Assembly: GCA_047967505.1 (NCBI GenBank) | Contig: CM106540.1 | DNA length: 64,000 bases | Strand: one strand, 5' to 3' | From: Dipteris shenzhenensis | Taxonomy: Eukaryota; Polypodiophyta; Polypodiopsida; Gleicheniales | In this document: piece by piece, positions 1 through 8,794 of the stretch | How the letters are laid out: every line of letters begins with the position of its first letter | Position numbering within the stretch: position 1 is the first letter of the stretch | The notes under the pieces: model-generated | Databases searched by the model: none | What the model was told of the DNA's origin: nothing | Seen by the model: only the letters and a program-made list of their open reading frames with translations | Position numbers and translations under genes: made by a program

Positions 1-2
1 AG

Positions 3-769
3 TATTGGAAACTTGCAACCTGGCCTTTGCACGTTCGTCTTCGAATAGTGCAGTCCATCCTTGTGGCATGTATTCAATTTTACGTGCCATTGATCATGTT
101 CACTGAGGCAGATCTTACATCTTTCATGTCTGTCTTTATGGAACTCTTCTGGCGATCCCAACATAGCAGAAAAAGTCTCAGGATGCTTTCGATGCATCAC
201 ATTTGTTCTCCCAAGATGCATGGTGGATTGAACATCACGGATATTCATGTGCATATTCTTGCCCACAGGGGGAAAATGTTGCTGCAATTTCTGCAAGGTG
301 ATCAGTAGCCTTGGGCTCTCATGATTAGGACTCTGGTTAGTCATATCAGTATTTTTGCGTTTGGTCATTGGCAACTCGATCACTGGGATTTCTTTTTTGG
401 TTGCACTGATGGCACTTTGCCTGGATGCCCTTTTGTCTCCCGCTTGCTTCTTGACTGGAAGCATGTTCTTTCTCATCTGGAATGGAATGGACGGCAATCT
501 TTGCTTAGGAATTCTTTGAGAGCTGAAAGCATTCACTGGTCGAAAGTCTTTCGGCCTCCCTTGGCTTTACAGGAACCTCAACGTTCCTACTTTGTCTCGT
601 TTAAAGGCATCACCTCGGTTGCTGGTGTTGTAGATGATGCTGGTACTGTTCTCCCCTTTTCTCTAGCAGCTACTACATATGGATTGGGCTCTCATTATCG
701 TCCTTTATGGCGACAAATTACTTCTATGCTTTCGACCTTTGTTCCGATTCCTCCTTTGGAACTCCAGGA
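3..769 (+). pseudogene. Family A LINE ORF2, region downstream of RT core
   Basis: Encodes the stretch between the reverse-transcriptase catalytic core and the zf-RVT zinc finger of a plant LINE ORF2. The block begins YWKLATWPLHVRL and contains MELFWRSQ, CSPKMHGGLN and ILAHRGKMLLQFLQGDQ. The same block occurs on the minus strand at 7190-7773, 41061-41794 and 47385-48125. Relative to the minus copy near 7550 an extra in-frame TAG sits at 306-308 between GDQ and PWA, so the protein is interrupted, but the frame is otherwise open to 769. Its end is created by the LTR insertion. No start is visible because the 5' part lies outside the window. Confidence 0.8.
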
Positions 770-1153
770 TGTTGAGAGTTGTGGTGCCATGAGCACATAA
801 TTAGAGACTAAGGTATGGTATAGGAAAGAATCAAAGTAGCCACCCTAGGATGTGGACTGCATGATGTGGAGATGTGGATTGAGGATATCCACAAGGAGAG
901 ATGTGGATGAGAGGATCCCACATGGTTGACTATTCAAAGGGCTCTCTCTATATCAGAGGCCTATCATGTATTATTGAGTACAAGAGAAGAAACGCACATT
1001 CACTCAAGATTCTGTTTATGAGTCCAAGCTAATCTATCTTGGAACCTAATTGACTTGAGGTATATGTCATGAGCATTCTCTTCATCATGTCTCCACATAG
1101 GTTCCATCCACCTTAGAGCACTCCATGGATCCTGAGGCACGCATGCTTTCTCA
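770..1153 (+). repeat. 5' LTR of the LARD-like element
   Basis: Begins TGTTGAGAGTTG and ends GCTTTCTCA, matching 6116-6499 in both length and ends. The TATA-like position reads CTATATCAG (about 948-956) where the 3' LTR has CTATATAAG, so this copy's promoter has probably lost its TATA box. Confidence 0.92.
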
Positions 1154-1166
1154 TGGTATCAGAGCT
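1154..1166 (+). promoter_or_regulatory. Primer-binding site, initiator tRNA(Met) type
   Basis: TGGTATCAGAGCT lies directly after the CA end of the 5' LTR, with no spacer. It is the usual plant minus-strand primer site complementary to the 3' end of initiator tRNA(Met), and it fixes the element's orientation as plus. Confidence 0.9.
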
Positions 1167-1299
1167 TAGGTCTAGAGGCTTGCCTTAGGAGTTTTTCTCC
1201 TAGGTTAGTTTTAGTTTTAGATTGAGAGTGAGAGAGTTCTTATGAAATTTCCGACCATTTTCTCCCATGTGAGATAGAGAATTATGTTCATCTCTTCTG

Positions 1300-3656
1300 A
1301 TAGGAAGTCTCAGCCCAAAGATGTCAGCTTGAGACATCAGTTTATTTGGATGCCTCTCCACAGACATTGACTTCTTTCAGGACAGCATTGGATTTATTTT
1401 GCTTGGCGGCAGGGGCGCAGATAAATTGGCATAAATCCAATGGCTTTTGGATCAGTGATGAGGACACTCCAGTTTGGGAACTTGACATAGGGTTCACTTG
1501 GGTTCAGAGGGGTGTGCCTATCAGGTATTTGGGCTGCCAGGTCGGCTTGGGTATTTCTACCACGCAGCAGTTTGCTCCCGTGTTGGAGAGCATCAGAAGG
1601 AAGCTTCTCTTTTGGAGCTCAGCCAAGCTGGATCTTGCCTCTAGAGTTGTGGTGGTCAACCAGGTCCTCTTGGCCACGGCCTGGTTTATTTGTTCATGTT
1701 GGTGCCGTTCTAGGGACTGCATCATTCAGCTCAGAAGACCGATCAGGAACTTTCTCTGGAGTGGGCTTGATGGCACAGCAGATGCCTTAGCCAGAGTGGC
1801 TTGGGAGACCCTCATCCTCCCTACACAGGATGGGGGTCTCAATATTATTGATCCAGATTTACAGTGCAGAGCCTTACTTTGCAAGTTAGTGGTGCGAGGA
1901 CTTATGCCAGGACAGGAACCGTGGAAGGACTTTCTTATCAGCAGCATACAGAGGTGCACACCTTCCTTAGGAGGAGACTGGATGAGCAGTGTAAGATGGA
2001 TCTTCACCTCAGCACACCTCAGATCACCTTCATCCCCTCTCATGGTTGCCATTCTGAAAGCTTGGGCTAGTTTCAGAAGCTCTCTTCAGAGGATTCCTCC
2101 TTCCTCCCGGGAAGAGATTGATAGGCAGCCCATCATGTGGAACGACAGTATTTTAGATGATCGTGGCAGACCACTGGGTGCCTCACTCTACATGCAGTGG
2201 GCCAGGTGGGAGAGGGGACCTGCTTCTTCTTTGGGATCTTGGAAGGCCTTCCGTAGGCTTCCAGAGGAAACCAAGTCAAGGTTGACAGGACATCTCAGAG
2301 GGAGTGCAAGGAGGATCTTGCAGATTGAGACAGCCCTTCCAGAGGCTTGGATAGACACAGATGATATGCCTCTCACTACCTCCACTTGGGCAGGTACTTT
2401 CTCGAGAGGCGGGGTTCCACTTCAGGTCTTAGCCTTCCGAGATGCACAGGAGGATGCTTTGGTTTTCAGTGTCCAGGATGGTGGCAGATTGCTCAGATCT
2501 ACAGATGATTTATTGCTTGAGTCTGCTTTTCAGCCTATCAGGGTCGTAGGCCTTTTGATGCAGGGATCAGATTCAGAGTGGTTCTTAGACCCTGACCCCC
2601 AGTTACTCTCCACCGGGTCTTGGAGACTTTGGCTCTATGGAGGAGTTCCCATCAGGTATTTACAGTGGGACCCCGGAGAGTGGGAGTGGATTGACGCGGG
2701 GCATCGAGAGAAGACCATCCCCTTCTTTCGTTACACGGTCAGTAATGCCAGGAGATTTCAGCTCAGTAGTAGAGGCTGGAGACCCTCCAGAGTTCCTCAT
2801 TGGGAGACTTTTGGTATTACTGCGGATCAGCAGAGATACTTCCGGAGGAGGCTCTGGAAATCCCACAGGAATAGAAAGATCACTATCTTCTTTTGGCTTT
2901 CTATTCATGGTGGGATTGCAGTGAACCTTTGGAAGTCCAGATTCGGAGCCGACCCTACTTGCCCTCGTTGCCTTTCTGCTTCGAAGTCTATTCAGCATTG
3001 CTTATGGGATTGCAGACAGGCGAGATTGATTTGGATGGGGATAGCCAGGATCTTCAGTCACTTTGCCCATTCCCCACTCTTTATGACTTGGGGCTCGGTG
3101 GCTTGGCTTTCTCTTACAGGACCTCAGGTTTTCTATGAGGGACTTGACTCCTCCCGGGCCATTTCAGTTCGATGTCATCGGGTTGAGCTCTGCTCGTTGG
3201 ATGTGGTTCCACACCGTCCTTTTACAGCTGTACATGCCTCTGTGGACACTTCTTGGGAGATTATAGCGAGCATAGCAGCCTGGCATATCTGGAGATCCAG
3301 ATGCACAGAGGCTATGGAGGGTACTCAGGTTCATCCCTCGCACACATTGGCTAGTATCTGGACAGACATCGTACACTCTCTGATGGCCATATGGACGGGT
3401 ATGCAGGGGGACTCCCGTGCAGCCTCAGCTAGGAGGGCTTCTTTCTTCAGGGAATGGAAGGATTCTCCTTTCTTCTCTGAATCTACTACAGGGTTGAGAT
3501 GGCACTTTCAGCCTCAGCCTTGGTTTCTTTCCACCTCACTCTGAGGGGGTTTTTTATTATCCTCATGATTTCATGATGTATTCCGCTTTGAGCTTGCTCT
3601 CGCGGGTTTTTGTTCTTACTTAATAGAAGTCTTTTTCATGAAAAAAAAAAAAAAAA
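1300..3656 (+). mobile_element. 5'-truncated family B LINE nested in the LTR element
   Basis: Flanked by a long target-site duplication, GAATTATGTTCATC(TC)TTCTG at 1279-1299 and 3657-3675 (the right copy lacks two bases). It ends in an A-run of about 16 at 3641-3656, after a TTAATAGAAGTCTTTTTCATG 3' end shared with other family B copies (24540, 7800 minus, 24945 minus). Only the last 2.3 kb of the LINE is present, the classic product of incomplete target-primed reverse transcription. It is younger than its host LTR element, which is younger than the outer family A LINE. Confidence 0.88.
1346..3544 (+). CDS. Family B LINE ORF2, C-terminal 732 codons, uninterrupted
   Basis: Partial ORF2 beginning just after the RT catalytic box. 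The text from about residue 10 (SFRTALDLFCLAAGAQINWHK) aligns with LRTALDIFCSAAGAHINWHK after the (L)ADDTA box of the copy at 22320. The codon at 1346 is TTG and not a genuine start, because the 5' part was lost on insertion. Downstream are the RT thumb/linker and the zf-RVT domain (FFWLSIHGGIAVNLWKS, CPRC...QHCLWDC, about residues 520-570), then a terminal stretch ending FQPQPWFLSTSL. Unlike every other family B copy here it has no stop or frameshift over 2.2 kb, implying a recent insertion. It lacks the EN and RT core, so it cannot act by itself. Confidence 0.85.
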   Translation: MDASPQTLTSFRTALDLFCLAAGAQINWHKSNGFWISDEDTPVWELDIGFTWVQRGVPIRYLGCQVGLGISTTQQFAPVLESIRRKLLFWSSAKLDLASRVVVVNQVLLATAWFICSCWCRSRDCIIQLRRPIRNFLWSGLDGTADALARVAWETLILPTQDGGLNIIDPDLQCRALLCKLVVRGLMPGQEPWKDFLISSIQRCTPSLGGDWMSSVRWIFTSAHLRSPSSPLMVAILKAWASFRSSLQRIPPSSREEIDRQPIMWNDSILDDRGRPLGASLYMQWARWERGPASSLGSWKAFRRLPEETKSRLTGHLRGSARRILQIETALPEAWIDTDDMPLTTSTWAGTFSRGGVPLQVLAFRDAQEDALVFSVQDGGRLLRSTDDLLLESAFQPIRVVGLLMQGSDSEWFLDPDPQLLSTGSWRLWLYGGVPIRYLQWDPGEWEWIDAGHREKTIPFFRYTVSNARRFQLSSRGWRPSRVPHWETFGITADQQRYFRRRLWKSHRNRKITIFFWLSIHGGIAVNLWKSRFGADPTCPRCLSASKSIQHCLWDCRQARLIWMGIARIFSHFAHSPLFMTWGSVAWLSLTGPQVFYEGLDSSRAISVRCHRVELCSLDVVPHRPFTAVHASVDTSWEIIASIAAWHIWRSRCTEAMEGTQVHPSHTLASIWTDIVHSLMAIWTGMQGDSRAASARRASFFREWKDSPFFSESTTGLRWHFQPQPWFLSTSL

Positions 3657-3799
3657 GAATTATGTTCATCTTCTGCGAGAGTTCTTTGGGAGATTATGTG
3701 AGAAAGAAGTAGAATTTATTAGCATCCTCGGGGGGCCAAAAGATGACCCATGGGACCCTTCTCGATACAATGTAAAAAGAGTCTCCTCAAGGAGAGGGG
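3657..3799 (+). other. LTR-element interior after the nested LINE
   Basis: Resumes the internal region of the LTR element. A short open stretch (LREFFGRLCEKEVEFISILGG...) continues to 3813 in one frame. I cannot assign it to gag or any other family. Confidence 0.35.
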
Positions 3800-4110
3800 T
3801 CAGGAGTCTATGAGTTCATGACGGCAGGTAAAAAGACGAGTGACAAAAGATCCCAATGCTGCCGGAGAGGCAGTGAAGAGAACTGATGTCAACTGAGCGG
3901 AGTCCCCCAGTATCTGCTGGTAGTGCTCCTTGATATGTGCATATCGGGGGCACTGTAGAGCTACATGTGCCTCCGTCTCAACTGTCTGCATGTCACAAAG
4001 GGTACAGATTGTAGCATGTTTGGGCTGGTGTATCCAAGCTCCCTGCTCAATGGCGAATGTATGAGATCTGGTACGGAACCTGGCGATGTTTCTGCGATAT
4101 AGAAGGGGGA
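3800..4110 (-). pseudogene. LINE ORF2 C-terminal knuckle fragment, family C relative
   Basis: The minus-strand translation contains ICTLCDMQTVETEAHVALQC, which matches the CTLCDIQDIETEEHFIFRC knuckle (CX2C...HX4C) at the C-terminus of family C ORF2 (9119-9544). Upstream, in another frame, FRTRSHTFAIEQG matches the FRVSSHRVRIQSG region. The fragment has no visible 3' tail. It is either an older passenger of the LTR element or part of another nested insertion. Confidence 0.6.
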
Positions 4111-6106
4111 TAGGTGTGCTAATATAAGACTAAGCATGAGTCTCTATGGACATGTATGTAGACTAATATGTGGGGTTTATGTTGTCTTGGTAGTATTCCA
4201 GCTTTACCCTCTTTTCACTTGTCAACCAATGATTCCGCAAAGTGCTCAGTAAAGACAGTTGAAACTCTTGCATGTTGACCTTTTCAGGCGGCATGGTCAA
4301 ATATGCTTCCACTTTCCATTTGCTGAACCATGAGGGAGCAAAGTTTTCATTGAGAGCTTCTTGTGAGAGAGAGGTATTTTTATGTAGAGAAATCTCTCTA
4401 TTCTTGTTCTCCAAGAGAGAAAGATACATCAGCGATTTCAAATTTGAATAGCAACTAAGGCACTTTTAAGCTAAAAATCTCTAGTAGCGGCCGACCAAGA
4501 CTCCAACAAAGAGGCAAGCTTCTTCCAACAAGCCCAGCCTCACAGCTCCATATCAAGGACTTTCTTTGGCTTCTCTGCCTACACACATCAGTCCAACGAG
4601 TTGCCTGACAACCTCAGCAAACCCGCCTCAGCAGCAAGCAGAGCCTCAACTACGACTCGTAACAACTTCGGGCTCACGGGCAGCTCCTCTTCCCAAACGG
4701 CTCTTCAACAACACGAACGATGGCAGCTGATTGCAAAGCCAAGCATAGGCGGCTCCCTGCAACAAAGACTCTCGACTCTTCACCAACGGGAAGGCTCCTG
4801 CTAAATGCCACAGCCTGTCGACGTACTCTCCAACGCTCTAAACAATTGCATGTAGCTGAGAGACCAGAACCAACGGGCACCAGCAAGCTTCTCCTTCAAT
4901 GACCTCACTCCCATTCTAAGGCTGTAAGCCCCTACAGCAGTGAAGCCCAAGCTTCAACAAAGCCTCGACCAAATGGCTGGCTTGTAGTAGAGACCTCCAC
5001 GCACGGGCTCCTCCTTGGTTTGTAGCGACAACGCCATAACAACATCAAGGCTTCAAAAGCATGTGCTATTTCCTCGGATGCGAACCTCCACGAGGGCAGC
5101 TAGCACGAGCAGCAAACGGACGTCCATCACTCCAAATAGCTTCAAAGTAGGGCCTGCAAATCGAGACAGATGGTGAACAGCCTCATAGAGGCCTCCACAA
5201 CAAAAAAAAAAACAAATCCATAGGCTCACGGACGACTCACGTCCTTTGAAAACTCTACAAGCAGCCTCACCGACATCCCGTTCAGAGTAGCGCGCCATCT
5301 CCTGCATCACCATCTCCATCTCCTTTAAACCTTAGGAGATGACATGTGGAGGATAATATGTAACCAAGGTTGGGTTGAGCTCAACCAGGGTAGCTCAACC
5401 AGGGTATAGGCAGTGGTTAAACTTTTGCCACGTCATCCGCTGACTGTGCAGTTGCCACATCACCTGAGTTTACTTAACCGAGGTTAGGTTTCACTAAACT
5501 CCCATAGTCCATCTCATCAGCAGTGCCACCTAAGCACAGAGTCCCTTGCTAAGCATAGTCTGGAATTCAGCATGTGAATCCCTATGCCACATCATCAAGG
5601 CCCCCTCTTCTTCACAAAAATTCAACAAGCCGTAACTTGCAATCCAAGAAGAATTTGCAAATGCTCCAAAAAAGAAAAGTGATCGTCTTTTCGAGCTCTA
5701 TGCGTCTATCAAGTCAGAATCATTGTATGCAATTAGACACTACCAATATTGAAAGAAATCAATTGGTAAGACCTTTGCAACAAATGACAAATCAAAGCAT
5801 GAATGCACACATCATTGTCATAAGCATGCCAAAAGGGCAAGTGCATGAGATGACCATAGCACGAAGCATGGCATCCACACATAAAGCATCAAGGCACATG
5901 GAAGAACAAAGCATCGTCATCAAGCCATGAGCAGAATAACAGGAACAACATGTACTGAGAAACAAAAAAAAAAACCTTGCCAATCTTGCCTATATTTTGT
6001 AAATCAAACTTGACCACCTGAGAGTAGCTATGTAAGCACCCAGGGGAGGATTTGATCTTGTAACGCACATCTGACCACCTTGCAGTAGCCAAAGGATCAT
6101 GGCACC
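4111..6106. other. Non-coding interior of the LTR element
   Basis: About 2 kb with only short ORFs and no recognised domain. A 92-codon minus ORF (4163-4441) contains SQEALNENFAPSWFSKWK, and a 118-codon plus ORF (5574-5930) is Gln/Ser/His-rich; neither is recognised. Between 4480 and 5330 the plus strand is a CA/AG-rich leader-like sequence. At 5373-5386 lies the perfect 14-bp palindrome GGTTGAGCTCAACC, followed by a second AGCTCAACCAGGG copy. Nothing here looks like reverse transcriptase or integrase. Confidence 0.5.
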
Positions 6107-6115
6107 AAGGGGAGG
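6107..6115 (+). promoter_or_regulatory. Polypurine tract of the LARD-like element
   Basis: AAGGGGAGG immediately precedes the TG of the 3' LTR. This is the expected plus-strand primer position and sequence class. Confidence 0.8.
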
Positions 6116-6499
6116 TGTTGAGAGTTGTGGTGCCATGAGCACATAATTAGAGGCTAAGGTATGGTATAGGAAAGAATCAAAGTAGCCACCCTAGGATGTA
6201 GACTACATGATGTGGAGATGTGGATTGAGGATATCCATAAGGAGAGATGTGCATGAGAGGATCCCACAGGGTTGACTATTCAAAGGGCACTCTCTATATA
6301 AGAGGCCTATCATGTATTGTTGAGTACAAGAGAAGAAATGCACATTCACTCAAGATTTTGTTTATGAGTCCAAGCTAATCTATCTTGGAACCTAATTGAC
6401 TTGAGATATATGTCATGAGCATTCTCTTCATCATGTCTCCACATAGGTTCCATCCACCTTAGAGCACTCCATGGATCCTGAGGCACGCATGCTTTCTCA
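6116..6499 (+). repeat. 3' LTR of the LARD-like element
   Basis: It is 384 bp, the same length as the 5' LTR, with 12 substitutions that I count by eye (8 transitions, 4 transversions) and no indel. It retains a CTATATAAG TATA-like box near 6291-6299. It is followed by CAGAA, the target duplication, and then the resumed LINE reading frame. Confidence 0.92.
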
Positions 6500-7114
6500 C
6501 AGAACCGACTGGAAGATTGGACTTTGACTTCTCCAAGGTCCTTTTCTCGTCCTTTGAAGATTACTGTACGTGCATTGTATAAAATCCTTTTGCCTCAACC
6601 TTGGGTTTCAAAGAGAGGTGATTCTGTTTGGCGAATGCATCACCCAGCCAAGTGGTGGAGGAAAAGATTACAGCAACTTTGGGCCTATAAAGTACCGCTT
6701 CGGCAACAGGTTTTCTTTTGGCGAGTTCTTTTGGGAGTGTTTCCATCTGGACAGCTATTAGCTCATCGACACATTGCTCCTGCACTTTGCCATAGATGTT
6801 CTACTTCTTCGGAGACTGTGCCTCACTTGTTTTGGCATTGTCCGTGCTCTTGTGAGCTTTTTGCTCGCTTTGACAGCACCTGCGAGCGAGATTCCCATCT
6901 GTTCCGTTTGGGAAGTTCTTCTGGCTATTTGGCTTTCATCCATCCAGACCGGAGTTTCATCTTTTCTTCGTTTGGGTTCGCTACTGGGTACTATGGACTC
7001 TATGGACATAAAGGAATTGTAAATTCTTTGGTGATCCTACTTTCTCTCTGTTTGGCTTTTTTAGGCGTTCTCTGTAGCAATCTTTCTTTGATTGCTTGCA
7101 GACCCGCTGCATAG
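6500..7114 (+). pseudogene. Family A LINE ORF2, C-terminal zf-RVT domain
   Basis: Continues the ORF2 interrupted at 769. The translation includes WWRKRLQQLWAYKVPL, WRVLLGVFPSGQLLAHRHIA and the zinc-binding pattern CHRC followed by HLFWHC, which is the zf-RVT module at the end of plant LINE ORF2 proteins. The same domain recurs at 14249-14848, 18045-18139 and 24576-24900. The frame is open for about 195 residues, although the last third (after FARFDS) reads less like its paralogues and may be shifted. About 105 bp of 3' UTR follow before the poly(A) tail. Confidence 0.8.
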
Positions 7115-7189
7115 ATCATGAGGTCTTTTTGGCATATACTGAAATTTTCAGTTGATGTAAGTGTAGCACCTTTTTTTTGAGGTTGCTAC

Positions 7190-7773
7190 TCATATAATAT
7201 AATCAATCAAAGATTTCACAAAAAAAAAGTGTGTGTGTGTGTGTGAAACACCTCTGAAAGATATAAAATAAGAACGCCTAGGTTCTTGTATAGCCAAAGG
7301 AGGGTGGAATACTTTGGACCAATAAATATTCTCAGCCTTCAAGGAATTTTCCGACAAAGAATCCTTGCCATGCCATTCCAAGTGGGATAAAATATGCTTC
7401 CAATCAAGCAGCAAACGAGAGACAAAAGGGCAGCCTCTGATCTTGCCTTGAATAGAGCCAAATAGAAAATCCCACTGTGTAGGCTGCCAATGCCCAAAAG
7501 CAGAAGTATCAATGTGCAACAAAAGAGAGCAGATCATGAAAGCCCAAGGCTGATCCCCTTGCATAAACTGCAACATCATTTTTCCCCTGTGAGTAAGTAT
7601 ATGCATTTGAATATTGAGTATGTTCAGACCCCCGTGCATCTTTGGAGAGCAGAGACGATGCATAGAGTAATATGAGACTTTTCTTGCCATTTTTTGAACA
7701 CCAAAAAATCTCCATGATAGCAGACATAAAGGAAAACAAATCTGCCGTAGTGAACATGATGAGAGGCAGATAG
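7190..7773 (-). pseudogene. Family A LINE fragment (mid ORF2)
   Basis: The minus-strand translation from 7773 downwards gives LPLIMFTTADLFSFMSAIMEIFW, then after a frameshift near 7680-7690 CSPKMHGGLNILNIQMHIL and MLQFMQGDQPWAFM, equivalent to positions 75-600 of the plus copy at the window start. It stops at RSYFISFRG beside a (GT)8 tract (7229-7245). It lies tail-to-inside against the poly(A) of the plus family A copy, so two family A pieces face each other. Confidence 0.75.
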
Positions 7774-7786
7774 AAAAGAGAGATTT

Positions 7787-8445
7787 TTTTCTTTTTCTGC
7801 AAAAAAGAGACTTCTATTAAGTAAGAAAGAAACTCGCTAGAGCAAGCTCTGTGTGGAAATACAACATGCTAAGCATGTAATAAAAAACACCTCAGAGGAA
7901 TGAGGTAGAAAGAAACCAAGGCTGAGGCTGAAAATGCCAACTCAACCCTGTAGAAGTCTTAGCAAAAAAGGGAGAGTCTCTCCAATCTCTGAGAAAAGTA
8001 ACTTTCCTGAAGGAGGCTGCTTGAGATGATCCCTGCATGGTCGCCCAACTGGCCATCAGAGTGTGTACCATATCTGTCCAAGTATTGGCCAAGATTTGAG
8101 AAGGGTGAACCTAAGAACCCTCCAAAGCCTCAGTGCATCTGGCTCTCCAAATGTGCCATGTTGCAATGCTAGCTAAGACCTCCCATGGAGAGTCGACCGA
8201 GGAATGAGCAGCCCTGAAGAGAGTGGCCGGAACATCCTCTAGAGAGCACGACTCCACAAGGTGTCGTCGGATGTGAAGAGCCGAAGAGGAGTCAAGTCTC
8301 TCAAAAAAGACGTGGGGCCCTGAAAGAGTAAGCCAAGCCACAAATCCCCTATATAGAAAGGTAGGTGAATAAAGGTGCTGAAAAGTCTTGCAATCCCCTT
8401 CCATACGATTCTTGCCTGTAATCCCAAAGGCAGTGTTGTATTTAG
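7787..8445 (-). mobile_element. 5'-truncated family B LINE (ORF2 end)
   Basis: Starts, in minus orientation, near 8445 and ends in a T-rich tail at 7784-7800 (poly(A) on the minus strand). Fragments of ORF2 C-terminus are readable: GFVAWLTLSGPHVFFERLDSS, WEVLASIATWHIWRARCTEALEG, then WTDMVHTLMASWATMQGSSQA and FQPQPWFLSTS. These parallel 3070-3544 of the intact copy, but stops and shifts break them. Candidate target duplication is AAAGAGAGATTT, at about 7775-7786 and 8447-8458. Confidence 0.75.
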
Positions 8446-8573
8446 GAAAGAGAGATTTAGGGATTTAGAGAGAAGAAAATACAAGTTCTGTAGAAGAAGC
8501 AGAGAAAAAAACCAGTAAAAGTTCCAAGATGAGCTATATTTCAGAGAAAGAAGAAAGAAAGAAAGAAAGAAAG

Positions 8574-8794
8574 TTTATTAAAGTCTTCAGAAGACCGATG
8601 GGTCTATGAGACTGTGAAAATCCTGATACATCGAGCTGTGGTAGTGGAGCTACTAAATGAGCATCCATACCAATGCAAAATGCAAAAAATGCAAAAATGC
8701 AGAATGGCAGTACTAAGTCCTAAGTACAACATAGTCATGTCGATGGTCGACTATATATCAATCTCAGCATCTCATCCCCAGCAACAACAAGATA
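8574..8794 (-). other. 3' UTR of family C LINE
   Basis: Between the ORF2 stop and the (TTTC)n tail. It contains short ATGCAAAA repeats (8677-8702) and the conserved block TCATAGACCCATCGGTCTTC just before the tail, also seen at 32815-32880 and 54930-54985. Confidence 0.7.

Larger units (their letters stand above)
770..6499 (+). mobile_element. Non-autonomous LTR retrotransposon (LARD-like)
   Basis: Two 384-bp LTRs (770-1153 and 6116-6499), both TG...CA, bound an internal region with a primer-binding site directly after the 5' LTR and a purine tract directly before the 3' LTR. The element sits in a family A LINE with a 5-bp target duplication (CAGGA/CAGAA, one mismatch). After subtracting the nested family B LINE (1300-3656) only about 2.6 kb of internal DNA remains. 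I find no gag, protease, integrase, RT or RNase H in it, so it must have moved with enzymes from another element. By eye the LTRs differ at 12 of 384 positions. Confidence 0.88.
1..7228 (+). mobile_element. Family A LINE, 5' end outside window, split by LTR element
   Basis: Non-LTR retrotransposon that enters the window already inside ORF2 and ends in A(9) at 7220-7228 after an AATCAATCAAAG-type 3' end shared with other family A copies (25880-25915). The coding part lies at 3-769 and resumes at 6500-7114. The 5.7 kb between is an LTR element flanked by CAGGA (765-769) and CAGAA (6500-6504). Dropping the insert and one repeat lets the reading frame pass from ELQ straight into NRLEDW without a shift, which is good evidence that the two blocks were one gene. 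The copy is decayed but was probably nearly intact when the LTR element landed. Confidence 0.85.
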
